Assembly: GCA_031310005.1 (NCBI GenBank)
Contig: CM062380.1
Location: forward strand, 496,001 to 560,000
Length of the DNA: 64,000 nucleotides
From: Dactylellina haptotyla
Lineage: Eukaryota > Ascomycota > Orbiliomycetes > Orbiliales > Orbiliaceae
Reading direction: 5' to 3'
The notes below the pieces were generated by a model that saw only the letters and a program-made list of their open reading frames with translations, had not been told where the DNA came from and searched no databases. The translations under genes were made by a program, and so were the position numbers. Shown here in pieces: positions 1-10,959 of the stretch (positions within the stretch are counted from its first letter, which is position 1; each line of letters opens with the position of its first letter).

Positions 1-628
1 TGAGATCGATAGATCTAGGGATCTGCGGAACTCAGCTATAGATCCCGATCTATAGCGCATCTAGATATTATCGATGCATAATTTAAATATTTTCTCAAAT
101 GTCGTGGCTTCTTCCTCTGAATGCTTCCTCACCAGGACGCGTGCACGGAGTTCTAGCCATCCAGCGCCCTACCAAGACTTCGCCAAGCAGCTAATATTTG
201 TTGTTCACCAGCGAATTCGACCACAACTTCAGCCGCAGACGTCAATTCATCCCTTTCGGAATCAATATATTGGTTGAAAGGGTGGTATCATGCATCTAGA
301 TATCTTGGGAGTGCTTCAAAAATGGCAACCTGCGTTTGGTGAAATTGCTAAAGATCTGCGATTCCATTTCCATTCTCGGAGCAGGGGAGTTCAGCCTTTC
401 CGCGGGCACCAACAGACCCTGAAATGAATTCTTCGTGGACTAGGAAGTAGGATAACTTGCTCGTTCTCCCTGCTCCGATGAACCTTGGTGATTGCACCGA
501 TTTTTTTTCTATAATAGGTGAGGAACGCGACATCAACGTGCCTGTTGGTATTGTCACACCACGGTACCGGAAAGGCGTGTCGAATAACTTAGAGCTGAGC
601 GAGAGGTCGGTTCAGATTTTTTTTCAGA
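1..628. other. Intergenic, no gene seen
   Basis: No supported gene. The left edge holds a gapped inverted repeat (listed separately). The last 30 bases before the start at 629 are T-rich, as in many fungal leaders. The short open frames here lack splice or family support. Confidence 0.5.
9..53. repeat. Gapped inverted repeat at left edge
   Basis: Bases 9-24 (ATAGATC-TA-GGGATCT) pair with 40-53 (AGATCCC-GATCTAT). This gives 14 matched pairs with a two-base bulge and a 15-base loop. It could be a hairpin or the end of a repeat cut by the window edge. No function is assigned. Confidence 0.6.
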
Positions 629-1821
629 ATGAAGTTGAAAATAGTATCACTGGTTTCTTTCATGGGTATTGTGTGCGCTACCCCGGTGGAAGTCTTGCAA
701 AGAGATTGTAAGTCAAAGCAAGTTAGAGTCGACTTCCCCAGTGATTGACGTCGTGATCCAGGTAGCTAATAATATTATATTCAATCCATCCAGCCTGCCA
801 TGCAAACAACTGTCTCCGTGCTATCCGAGGAACTGAATCAATCGGCCTTGCATTTTGCTCCGGCGAATTCGACATTCGACCTATTATCTCTACTTCTTCC
901 GAGCCATTTTATACCATAACTGCTGGTGAAACCACAGTCTATCCAGATACAACAACTGAAACCCAAACGATTACGACCGGAACAGCAGAGACATCAATCA
1001 CACAGCCTCCAAACAAGGAGCGCCGTGGTACACCTTCTCGGGAACGACGCGAAGAAATTCCTGAAAAGGCGATTTCGAATATTCGCCAGAAATGCTCGAA
1101 TAGTGAAAGAATTACCAGTGCATGTAGTTGCTTCCTATCGGGGAGACCAACCAGCACCATTGTTTATACGGAATATATTGATGTGACAACAACAGTTCCT
1201 ACGGTGGTATGCGGCCTCAACTTACCTTAATTTTCAAACTAATCTATTTTTTGGAATTATTAAATTTACTGACACCCAATATAATCTCCAAAGACCGAAA
1301 CGTTGACAATATCAACAACTACGTTCGTTGAGGCTCAGGTTACCTTTCTACCCCTCATAAAAAATCCGGGATTCGATGATCCTGTCGAACCATTCCGCGA
1401 CTGGACTATCTTTGGAAACACTACCGGCTGTGACGCTTGTACCTACGAAGCTTCTCCTAACGAAGGCAGCGTGACATCACCAAATTCCCTCAAAATCAAT
1501 TGGATTGGTGCATCCGGGGTTTTCTGGATCCGACAGACCATTCCACTTGAAGTTGGGAAAACGTACCGTTTCAAGTTCCAGTATAAGGTAGACTCGCCTT
1601 CAAGGGACGAAGCGTTTATAACCCTGACAATCGCTGGAACACCGAAGGCAGTACTGGGCGCTACAAATCAATGGCAATGGGCAGAATCGTGGGACGCACG
1701 GGTTGGAGAATTCGATACACCAGAAATCGAAGTCACCTGTTTTCTAGCGAGATCTCCACCGGAGGCTACTGAAGTGTTTTACTTTGACAGTTTTCGGGTT
1801 TGGGAAATCGGGCCGGTTTGA
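629..1821 (+). CDS. Secreted protein with CHANNC-type Cys module, Thr-rich linker and CBM-like C-terminal domain
   Basis: Three exons fit in frame: 629-707, 794-1206 and 1294-1821, giving 339 aa. Exon 1 encodes a signal peptide (MKLKIVSLVSFMGIVCA). Exon 2 opens with a Cys module reading CHANNCLRAIRGT, followed by a Thr/Pro-rich linker and a second Cys cluster (SACSCFLSG). This arrangement recurs in secreted ascomycete proteins. Exon 3 (about residues 165-339) begins with a beta-rich stretch containing NPGFDDP and ends FYFDSFRVWEIGPV, which resembles carbohydrate-binding jelly-roll modules of the CBM4/9 type. Introns use GTAAGT and GTATGC donors. No catalytic residues are visible, so a wall- or polysaccharide-binding role is inferred. 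The start is the only ATG giving a signal peptide in frame. Confidence 0.8.
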
Positions 1822-2182
1822 AGGCCAGCTCACAGGAGATAGAAAATTTTAGAAAGGCGCTTTTATTAATTCTGCATCGTTGAGGCTTGCCACTCGCCAC
1901 AATCACAATTCAATGGCGAAATGACAAACATGCGACCCGATTTTAGTGGCATTTGACATAGGTATTATTCCACGCCCGTGTTTCTATTGACGACACCTAA
2001 AGACTACGTTTCATGATATATGTACCTATATTATAAATTATGTTCTATTATAGAAATCCCAAACCTACTACCAGTAGAATATACAATAATACAAACAGAA
2101 AGACCCTAATACCCAAATGCCCTATGGATTCAAACAGTTCGTTACATCGTATCATAGAAGTAATCAAAAGCAAATCAAATCA
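1822..2182. other. Convergent intergenic spacer
   Basis: This is the shared 3' flank of the secreted CBM-like gene and the 7TM gene that converges on it. It is AT-rich towards 2020-2060. No further gene is seen. Confidence 0.5.
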
Positions 2183-3992
2183 TCAGATCCTGCGTGGACT
2201 CCTCGGACTGAGGGGCCCTTGCTTCTCCAGATCTTCGACTGTGCCGTTTGAAATATTCTCCACCGTCACTTCTATTTCGACTTTTTTGCCAATCCCATTC
2301 CGTCCTTCACTCCCACCATTACCATGACCATCGCTAGAGCCACCTGTACGATCCCACCCATTGTTACCAACTCCTTGCATTGGCAAAATATTCTCCTCGC
2401 TCTCATTGTCAAGAATAGTGGGGCCCGTCACTATGCTAGTCATCTTGTAACTATGAGCGCCGGTTCCAGTTATTCTCCTCGTATCTCGACGTCGATCGAC
2501 ATCATAGGATTCGAGACGGTAGCTAGGAGAGGCACCAGTAGGTCTTGAGCGCCCGCTAGAAGAGCCTAGAAGACCTGGAGCATAGCGGTGGATAAATGGC
2601 TTGAGGGCGGGAAGTGATGCGCAGAGAATGCCTAGATCGCCTTCAATGGCAGTGACGATGTACAGAGGACCTCCTTGATCTAAAATTCAGGTATTTGGTT
2701 AGTAAAGATGTGCGCATACTATAACTCAACCAGTTAGAAAACTCTTACAGGTAAAATCCCAGTTCGTGGGCGAGAATACAATCCATAGGTAGTATATTCT
2801 TATGATTCCAGCAATACAAACACTATAGTTATAGCGCAATTGTTAGCAAAACTCAGGACGTTTTAACGAACACGGAGGTATTATAGAGTACTTACATCGA
2901 ACCCAATGCGAAGACGAGGATAAGACTTATTCTCTGCTTCTTGGGTAGCTGAATGGTCCAGACCTCTCTGATAGGAAGGAAAAACACATCTTCCGAGCGA
3001 GACAAATTTTTATTAGACATTCATTTAAGTGATAACAATTACGCGGGACGGATAAAGCTTACAGAGATCACTTAGGCAATTTAATGCACCATAAATGACA
3101 AAGGCTAACTGGCCATCGATAAACCTTCCGGGGATTGATTTATCCCAGTAAGCGCGTAGAGGAATAGCTTGCAGGAAAACCACGATTATTGCTGATATCG
3201 TGTAGCCAATTATGTATGCAGCACCTGCATAAATGAAATACCGAAACCTCCTCGAAGAGAAAACCCTGTGATAGAACAAGAGAATGGAAAGCTTTGTCAA
3301 AGCGACACAAGGTGTAAATAGAATTTCAGTGGCGACGGCAAGCTGGAGATGAGCACCCTCGGTTAGTCCAGCCTAACATCTTGCCTGAATGCAGGTGATG
3401 TGCGAAAAATACGGGATTCGCGGGGAAGCGGCAGGATGTGGGGATATATTTGCTGTCGTTATAGGTTGAGGTGACCTATAACCGAGGTAAACTAACCTTT
3501 CGCGCAGGCACGATCCACTCGGGCTTGAAGTCGTACAAATGCACTCCCCAGCCCCACTGAGGTGCCAAACAGTTCACAATAGTAAGCCCAATAGCAAAGA
3601 TCTGTTTGTCATATCAGTTAGCCGATATACTTTTTCTTTCCTTCATTTTATAGATTTCTCTGAGTAATATTGCCGGCTACTTCTGATCGCCACCCATTTC
3701 GCCAAGACAAAATAGCGCAATATTTTATATTTCAGGAAATGAACAACGGCAAAAAATACAACAAAGTGGGTTTACTTACCAAGGCTCCTGTCATCAACCA
3801 GTCGTCAGTACCAATGCTCTTCGTCAAAACACCTCGGCTGTAAAGCCGTAGTGCCATAACGATCGTTGTGAATGAGCACAGTGTGATCTCGACGGCCATA
3901 AGCTGTGCTGTTTGGTTCTCCGGGTTGATGTAGTTTGGCTTGGGCCATGATGCAAGAACCTCTGGAGGAGGCAGAGTTCCTCTGTCGGACAT
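2183..3992 (-). CDS. Fungal 7TM 'rhodopsin'-family integral membrane protein
   Basis: Six exons join in frame on the minus strand: 3992-3780, 3601-3497, 3342-3063, 2989-2896, 2822-2749 and 2679-2183, giving 420 aa. Family landmarks appear in order: TM1 with MALRLYSRG and IGTDDWLM; GWGVHLYDF after TM2; LTKLSILLFYHR; SDLYVFFLPIREVW then QLPKKQRISLILVFALGS; and AIEGDLGILCASLPALKP before TM7. The last 130 residues are a polar, Gly/Ser-rich cytoplasmic tail. This is the PF20684 (CFEM-lacking) family, usually plasma-membrane proteins of unknown ligand. It has no retinal Schiff-base lysine context, so it is not a light pump. All donors are GTAAG-type or GTTAGT. The start MSDRGTLPPPEVLASWPKPN is a family-typical N-terminus. 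Confidence 0.92.
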
Positions 3993-5286
3993 CTTGAAAC
4001 ACCTATTTGCCTGGCTGCAGAAAAGCTGCAGACTCAAGGCCTGTCGAGGTGAGGCGCCGCGAGTTGGTCAGGTGAAATGCGTGAAAGTCGGTCTTTCTTT
4101 CCCCAGATTATATGGAAAAGTTTTAGCAAAATTCCAAAACTTCCAAGGCCTGGGGTAGCGGGGACAGCAGGCTTATATGGACCAGGAATCAAAGAAGAAT
4201 GTCAAGATCCTCGTCGCACGATAATATGGAGTGCGGGGATGTGATATAGAACCCCTGTTTTTTGCAGATATTTGACTGCATGCCAAATTTTTGGAAATTG
4301 GAAGGCGTGGTTCCAGGAAAGTAGACGGCCCAGTCGGATGCTTGATGCCTCGTGTCCCTGACCCTTGGTCAACGTGTCTGTCATGCTTTTTCTTTTCTTT
4401 TCTTTTCTGATAGCTGGAGGGCCAGGGCTTTCGAGCGGTTAACTTTTCAAAAGCCATCTTCCGTACGCCGAAAGTCTCAACTGCATCTGCAGAAAACGGT
4501 CCAAGCTCCAGGTGAGTGGGTCGCGTAAAGAAGTCTTGAACTATTTGCGACAAGGTGACGCCGAGGACGGCAAAACTGTGTTGTCTGTGCCCTGAGGGTT
4601 GGTTCATCCGAGGATAATTGGAAAACGGGCATTCGGTTCTCCTGCATTTCGAACAATCGTGCAGGTCACGTTGGAAAAGGGGGGTACGGAGAGCCAAGAT
4701 CTTCGCTTGTACTATATCTTCGTGGCAAGTCCAAGTTCCCAGCAATCCTGTTCAAATTCAGCTCCCTTGGGCCAAATTGGTTGATGTTCGTCTCATGAAT
4801 CACCACCACCTTGCGCTTTGATCGCGGATTTTCGCCACTAACGTTTGGGTTCAGAGATACGCCGGACTACGAAAGCTAATTGTGCTGTAGCATTGGCGTC
4901 ATTCGGAAAAATTACGCCGTCAGCATTGGCCATGGACGACCAGACCAACAAAGGCCGCGACATCGCTGCTTATTCGCTGCGAGCTAGAGGTGTTGTCTTA
5001 ATTAACTTCACATGGCATCGTCGCTTTGACCTGCTCCGCTGTGCATGACTCGCTCGTTCGCTCGACGCTGGATTCAAAAACGTCGAACATCAGAACAACC
5101 AACTCGCAGGAAAAGATGCTGCGCGAAAACTTCATGTTCTTTGGCCGTTTCCCCTCACTTTATCGATATACCCGATATCGATTGCAATTGATACAAATAA
5201 TCAGTAATAGGTATCACCTGCTACAGAAAAGGATACTCTAATCGAGTATAGATTGCAGGTGAAACAGGGGTACCGCTGCCGTCTCT
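3993..5286. other. Intergenic, nested small hairpins near right end
   Basis: No supported gene. Candidate frames at 4173-4745 and 4845-5241 have no family signal. Between 5162 and 5262 lie three small inverted repeats, listed separately. A TATAAG-type motif near 4170 on the minus strand could serve the 7TM gene starting at 3992. Confidence 0.45.
5162..5262. repeat. Cluster of short inverted repeats
   Basis: Arms ATCGATAT/ATATCGAT lie at 5162-5169 and 5175-5182. Arms TCACCTGC/GCAGGTGA lie at 5214-5221 and 5255-5262. The second pair encloses ATACTC/GAGTAT at 5233-5238 and 5244-5249, so two stems can nest. It lies just 3' of the possible minus-strand gene ending at 5287. Confidence 0.5.
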
Positions 5287-5751
5287 TCACATGTTGGGCA
5301 AAATCGCCCAAAAAAATAAACGCAACACGGCAAGTACCACAAGCCAACCGCCAAAAGTCGAGAGGAATGTGGCAGTCAGGCCACTAGCCATATGCAAGCC
5401 ATAGACATAAAGGGCAATGGCTCCGTGATTTGCACCGTTTGGAAAGCGCCCTCCGGTTTCCTCGAAGTTAGAGCACCGCATGTTTCCCCTTACGTTAGCA
5501 GTTTCCAACTGGTAGCTAGTGTGCTCCCGATGCGACGTCGACACTTGTGCGACACATGATACATGTGTAGACGTGATATGTATATGAACATGAATATATA
5601 GAGCGGGCTAGCGAGCCTACGAACCGGATTTCCCATCATCTACGCGCGCACGTACGTAACTGTGGGGGATTTGTGACGGCAGATGATTTAAGACGCAACA
5701 CAGCACAATCACGAGCAAAAATACCTGGAAATATTTCTTCTCGTACGACAT
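5287..5751 (-). CDS. Possible two-exon small membrane protein
   Basis: This is a tentative model: exon 5751-5625, an intron with GTTCGT donor and CACAAG acceptor, and exon 5543-5287, which join in frame to give 127 aa. The N-terminus (MSYEKKYFQVFLLVIVLCCV) is a good signal anchor. A second hydrophobic span lies near the C-terminus (FGGWLVVLAVLRLFFWAIL), ending PNM. The middle is polar with NFEETGGRFPNGANHG. No family was recognised. Support is limited to frame continuity and the two hydrophobic ends. The donor is not consensus, and this may be chance. Confidence 0.3.
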
Positions 5752-6811
5752 TTTCTTCTTACTTGGTACACAAGTCTTCAGCTGAAATCTAGTATCAGGA
5801 TACAGTTTTTATTTAATCGGAGGTGTATACGGCTGCATATGAATAAGGGTTGAAGAGGATCTAGAAAGGCATCGCCTTCCGAGCTGAACTTTGGGTGTTT
5901 TCACAAGCTGTCCAACCATGCGCACTGCATTATGCAACACGGCCGTACTGGGCAAAAACAGAAGCGATCACTATTGTCTGTTTCCGCCCCGTTGAGAATT
6001 CGAATGCTCAATACAACCAGGAGCCCAATTTCGCTTGCCGGCACCCTTACACTTGCTTTACGAGAGAAATTCAGGTTCCTTTGGAACACTGAGACATTCC
6101 TAGCCATACCTGGTTGTCAAAATTTCGCTATTGCTGACTAAAAGGCAGCAGAGGCGCCTTTTAATACAGAGGCTTTTTGAAACATCGGACACTCCGAACC
6201 GCTCATTTGAATTATCCACTTCTAGAATCTCAAACTGTGCCTTCTAGGCTCCTCTTCGCCCACTTTTTGCTTTTAACATATATTTAGGGCATTTGCCTTC
6301 CATCTTCAAGCATCATTGACGCGCTCCAGTTTGAGAAGAACCTTTATACAAGTAACAGAAGGTACCCTTAAATTCGGCGACTGCAACCTGAAAAATGAGG
6401 CCGTGCCGCTTTATTTCGAACATCGAACACTTGCAAACGGAAAATACCGTCCGATATATGGACTAGGTATGTGTAATATATGTAGCACAAACGATATATT
6501 TAATTAGCTTGGGGTATCTAGGCTCTCAGAATTCACCAAGCCACCAGCTAATTAGCTAAGCCGCGAAATATCCAAAGTGATCATGTCGCATAATTGCTCC
6601 AAATGGGGATCTAAGATGTTTGTAGCCTCTGAGACTGTCCTGTCAACCCTAATCTATGGAAATCCGACATCCTGATAGCTTCTTGTTGGTTTTCCGAGAT
6701 TTCGCCGGAAAATATTTGCCCCATCACTTCCAAGAGTCCGAGCACGAGACTAAGGATAACTCTTAGCAAGGTCCGAGAACGGCATCATGACAATCATGAT
6801 AGGAAAATCAC
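5752..6811. other. Intergenic, no gene seen
   Basis: Mixed-composition sequence with only short overlapping frames on both strands. It likely includes the 3' flank of the minus-strand gene ending at 6812 and the 5' flank of the candidate at 5751. Confidence 0.45.
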
Positions 6812-7972
6812 TCATTCTTCGTCCCCATCCTCATCTTCCCCCTCCTCCAACAAGCATCTCGCCCATCTCTCAAATTCATTATCTTCAACTTCTTTCTCCT
6901 GTTGGATTATCCTCATATGCAACTCTTCCAGCCCGTCAGCCGCCATATTCTTCTTCGCCGACACCTTTCCGATTCCTTCTACCCTCTTACCTAACCGACC
7001 ATTAGACTCTAGTCCCTGCAATGTCTTCCTCAATTGGAACTTTCTATAATCCTGCTTCAGCTTTCTGTTAAATTCTTCCTCAGATTTTTCGTACTGCAGC
7101 AGCCGTTCTTGAAGTTCTTGATCTGCAGTAGATTTCAACCGTGGCAGTTGCGCATATTTCGCGACAATGGTTTTAATGGCTTCGTGTGACGAGATCTGCG
7201 AGATAGTAGAATCGTTCGTAGGAGAACGGGCTACTTGCCGTGGCTGAACATCTTTCAGAGCCTCGCGTTCGCCTGCCTGTGGGATAGGAGGTATCGGAGG
7301 AAGAACACTACTTTTCACGAAATTATTTTGACTTTCAGTCCCATTTTGAAGCAAAAGACCAGACGAGACTCCTGCCAACTCTCTTAGAAATATGCAGGCC
7401 CATCTCTTATCTGCCGACTGCCATTTAGGATCTCTCCCAAGAATACTCTGATCTTCCAGAGCTCGGATATAGATCGTGAGACGCCAAATACTAGCCCAAT
7501 CCGCTTCGATAAGTCCAATCCACAAGTTGACCCAATTGTAACATCTGAAGGGCAAGTCTCCAATCACGGTAAGAATTAACTGCTGGGTCGCAGGCGCGAA
7601 CTCGAGGATCTTGAGTTCTCTGTGAAATATGAATTTAAGCACACCGAGCGGTTGCTGTCTACCATTCGCGATGATCTTGAGATAGTTTTCTATGAGGACA
7701 TAATAATTCCATGCCGTCATCTGTGTTTGCTCGTTTAGAATTTGGAACGGTCTTGTAGAGTTCCTACAGGATCTAGCAAATTTGAAAAATCGTTTCATGT
7801 CTCGGAGGATCATTTCCTCACTCGGGTGTCTGGTATCTACCGAGCGAAGAACAAGGACCCTTGCGAGAAGAGGGAGAAGACTCTCCGCATCTCGGTGTTT
7901 GAGGGTATGCGCGAACGTCTGACCTTCGAGGAATTCTTCAACAGGTAGTGCATCATAGTATTGTTCCATCAT
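6812..7972 (-). CDS. Hypothetical protein, helical with C-terminal coiled coil and acidic tail
   Basis: A single uninterrupted frame of 386 aa starting MMEQYYDALPVEEFLEG. Residues 1-215 are rich in Leu, Trp and aromatic helices, with no signal peptide. Residues 225-260 are a Pro/Ser-rich linker (SSVLPPIPPIPQ). Residues 275-335 are strongly charged and heptad-like (LQERLLQYEKSEEEFNRKLK), suggesting a coiled coil. The end is acidic (EEGEDEDGDEE). I recognise no family. It is probably a soluble intracellular protein that self-associates or binds a partner through the coiled coil. A second ATG lies 4 bases upstream in another frame; the start at 7972 is the one in frame. The divergent neighbour is far upstream. 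Confidence 0.7.
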   Translation of the reverse strand: MMEQYYDALPVEEFLEGQTFAHTLKHRDAESLLPLLARVLVLRSVDTRHPSEEMILRDMKRFFKFARSCRNSTRPFQILNEQTQMTAWNYYVLIENYLKIIANGRQQPLGVLKFIFHRELKILEFAPATQQLILTVIGDLPFRCYNWVNLWIGLIEADWASIWRLTIYIRALEDQSILGRDPKWQSADKRWACIFLRELAGVSSGLLLQNGTESQNNFVKSSVLPPIPPIPQAGEREALKDVQPRQVARSPTNDSTISQISSHEAIKTIVAKYAQLPRLKSTADQELQERLLQYEKSEEEFNRKLKQDYRKFQLRKTLQGLESNGRLGKRVEGIGKVSAKKNMAADGLEELHMRIIQQEKEVEDNEFERWARCLLEEGEDEDGDEE

Positions 7973-8751
7973 CCATGCAGGAGTTAAATTACTCCGTTAT
8001 CGAAGGATGTTGACTTTAGGGATCCTTTTGAGACGGTGGTTCTTATCGTTCGTGTGTTTTATGCTAGATTACTTTGGTCAAGCATGGTTATCTTTTCAGG
8101 AGTATCCATTCCAAAAATGCTCTCAACCTTATGAAAGTTAATAAACTTGACGGTTTCAATATCATCACGTCATATAAGGTTTATAGAACGGGACGTCAAG
8201 ACATCGATTTCGCCAGGCTCTAACTAATTAGCTAGAGTGTAACGCAAATTCAAACACGGATAGGCATAGAAAATTATGATATAACCTAGTGGAGACCTCA
8301 CGAGCCCACCCGCTCGCTCTAAATGTTTCATAGTCGTGCATTCCGAGACCGAACTCTGCGACCTATGCTGGTACTTAGAGTAACCAAGCTTACAATATAT
8401 ATTTATAAGCGTGTCGAGACTAGGTGTGTCGCAGGTTGTGAAAATCGAATTGAATTTCGGGCCTCATAAGCAACGAATTTAATTAATATTTGTATTGTGA
8501 AAGTTCAGAAAATCGTGCTAAGACATGTGATGAAAACCCAAACCCGTGATTATTCACGTTTAGTCATTACAAAATGGTTGTTGTAGGAACCACAGAACCT
8601 GAGAAGTTCCTCCCCGCAAAAAAAACGAAGAGACTAAGGACAGGAAAAGCCGCCAAGAGGAAAATGAATGTTGATAAGTGAACGGTCACCCTATGAAAAT
8701 AGCGTATTCCCATATTCTCGGCCAGCCGAACTGACAGGAGACTCCATAATT
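7973..8751. other. Intergenic, no gene seen
   Basis: AT-rich spacer between two minus-strand genes, containing the promoter of the gene at 7972 and the 3' flank of the zinc-finger gene. No extra open frame has support. Confidence 0.5.
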
Positions 8752-9729
8752 TTACTCTTCCTCCTCTTTGACTTTGACGGGACTAAATTTGCAGATTTTG
8801 ATATGGCGGGGTAGATCCCACTCTCTCTTCAGAGCGACGCCACACCCGAATTTTTTGAACGGACAGATCGCGTATCGTATGTCAAAACCAACATTTGTGA
8901 CGTGAGAAACGATATTGTCTCTCTTTTCGAATACCTTCCCAGCACACGGGCAATCCCTGATTCGACACGTGAAGTCGTAGTGTGCCATTTTCCGAGAGCC
9001 GATGTGGTCTGATTTGATGTGCTCCAGTGTTTCCTCCTGGGAGTAGAAATTCAGAGTGCATGTTGACCATTTGCAGCGTATTAAAGTTGGAGAAGGCGTA
9101 TCCGGGGTGGTTGGCGGAGTGAGCGAGATTTGATCGTTCTCAGGCGAAGTAGGTGGAGATATAGTACTATCGTAACCCTGGTGTGGATTTAATCTCAGCT
9201 GCGGCTTGTCGATCTGAAAAGTGAAAGCTTGACTATGCTGTTGCATAGTTATCTCTTCATTTCTTCGTATTGGAGTTTGCAATTGACTGGGCGCATTGAA
9301 TGGAAGAGCTTTGCTAACTTGGCAGTCGAGCATTTGACCGTTTGGACATGGGGTTGAGAGCCGAGCTGTTGAAACCATCTGATCGACTTGTGGTGGTCTA
9401 ATTTTAGGTGTAGCCGCGAAAGGATTGTGCGTGCACCCTTCGTTCCTCGACTCCCTAGCCAGCTCCATATTGTTCAAAAAAGCCAGCAAATGGCGGTCTA
9501 CGATATCATCCTCGGTAAATTCGCTCGATGAAGATAGATGTAGTCTTCCAAATATTTCTTCTTTCATCCAAACCGCCCTTTTTGGACACAAAAATGGATC
9601 AGGACAATACTTCGAGTAGTCACCGAAACAAAAAGGATAGAGATGGTATCCCGGTGGTGGGTATCGTGTCACAACGCGTGGGAAAGGTGGCAGAACGCCA
9701 ACATAGTAACGATCGATATTGTCAGACAT
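8752..9729 (-). CDS. C2H2-type zinc-finger protein, probable transcription regulator
   Basis: Single exon, 325 aa, start MSDNIDRYYVGVLPPFPRVV. Residues 1-200 are Pro/Gln/Ser-rich and likely disordered, with a TP/SP-rich stretch (SLTPPTTPDTPSP) just before the zinc region. Finger 1 (about 218-242) is C-x4-C-x13-H-x4-H (CKWSTCTLNF...HIKSDH). Finger 2 (CRIRDCPCAGKVF...VSHVTN) keeps its cysteines and one His but has no obvious second His. Finger 3 ends C2HC (CPFKKFGCG...LPRHIKIC). This spacing, with the irregular second and third fingers, is common in ascomycete proteins annotated only as 'C2H2-type domain'. The C-terminus is KVKEEEE. Nuclear DNA binding is inferred; no target is known. Confidence 0.82.
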   Translation of the reverse strand: MSDNIDRYYVGVLPPFPRVVTRYPPPGYHLYPFCFGDYSKYCPDPFLCPKRAVWMKEEIFGRLHLSSSSEFTEDDIVDRHLLAFLNNMELARESRNEGCTHNPFAATPKIRPPQVDQMVSTARLSTPCPNGQMLDCQVSKALPFNAPSQLQTPIRRNEEITMQQHSQAFTFQIDKPQLRLNPHQGYDSTISPPTSPENDQISLTPPTTPDTPSPTLIRCKWSTCTLNFYSQEETLEHIKSDHIGSRKMAHYDFTCRIRDCPCAGKVFEKRDNIVSHVTNVGFDIRYAICPFKKFGCGVALKREWDLPRHIKICKFSPVKVKEEEE

Positions 9730-10959
9730 GATGCGGATGAGCTTTGCTGTGCCCTACAGAAAGCTGCACAAGGACGAGTCTTCTGTTGATGGTGAGCTAT
9801 CGAGACGAGGCTCTAGGCAGAGAACCAATGTTGCATTATTGAAAGCAGTTCTGGGTGTTTGCTTGCTGAGCTTAAAGTAGCGTACGAGAAGGACGAGTGG
9901 AGGATGTAAAGTTGATGGGAGGAACGTTGCTGTGTCTATAAGATTCCGCGATCTTCTTTGTTCAAAGCCCTTTTCTGCGCTCCCCCGGAGAGCAATCTGA
10001 TGTAGCTCACCATCATAGCTAACATTCCCCAGACCTTTGGCCAGGATAGCAGCAGAGCTTCTGAAGATTGGCAACAAAACCCAGAGACGCGGCTGAAACG
10101 CAGACAGAGAGGAGACGCACTGGTATAGCAAATGTTGAACTCTATATACTTATTAGACAACTAAATAACTAGGAATTGTCATTTGGGATTTTTATGTTGT
10201 TTCTCAGCCTAAATTTCGAGAGGGAGGGCATTTAGTGTTGAGCGTTGCATTTCGAAAGGCAATCAAGATGCCCAGTATGGCGCGTTGAGTTCGTGGATAA
10301 CGAGCAACACTCATCTCAAGAACCCAGGTTGACTTCTCTCGCCAGGTACTAGATCTACAACCGCCTCGCAGTCGGATTTCCATTGGTATCTGTCGGCATG
10401 ATGGTAAATTGAGTCAGCTGGGTGGTTCGAACTCGTTAATCTAACGCTTCGCCGCGCGCGCAGTCAGTCCTTATCACATTTATATGTATACAACATTTCA
10501 CAACACCATGTACGCACATAGAGACAGACCTATCAGGGCAGGATCGATCGTCTGACAAGAATTGACGTATTATTCTCCTGTTCCAAATGACATATTTTCA
10601 CTCTTATCTACCGATCCAAATATCTGGGTACTCTCGTATTAATGTATTTATTCGTAAATTCAATTCCAGAATACAACATGATAATTCGCCAGCAGTTCGC
10701 AGCATCTTCACATTCTGTTTCTTCATACCGATACCTACAAGTCGTCGATTCGCTTGTGAATATACCAAGGTAGCCGTTATATATCCAATTTACAAGGAGT
10801 ATATTTCAGTCTAGGACAGTCCTTCGGCCCTTATTTCAACTTCGCTTTCTCTCTCCTGATCGATCAATATTCTACTGAGAGTAACAGCACCAAAGAACGA
10901 TCAGGATCTAGTGTCACTACAGATAGCAGTGCTGACAGCTGCCTAGATAACGCGGAAAG
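9730..10959. other. Intergenic, divergent promoters
   Basis: Divergent spacer between the zinc-finger gene (minus) and the two-span membrane gene (plus). Frames at 9754-10160 on the minus strand show no family features. The segment 10440-10800 is AT-rich. No further gene seen. Confidence 0.5.

Noticed and set aside
4173-4745. 190-residue frame on the minus strand
   Set aside because: No domain, no signal, and a composition typical of random frames. An alternative frame is open over the same bases.
10415-10450. GGTTCGAAC motif resembling a tRNA T-loop
   Set aside because: The stem does not pair and no D or anticodon arm is present.
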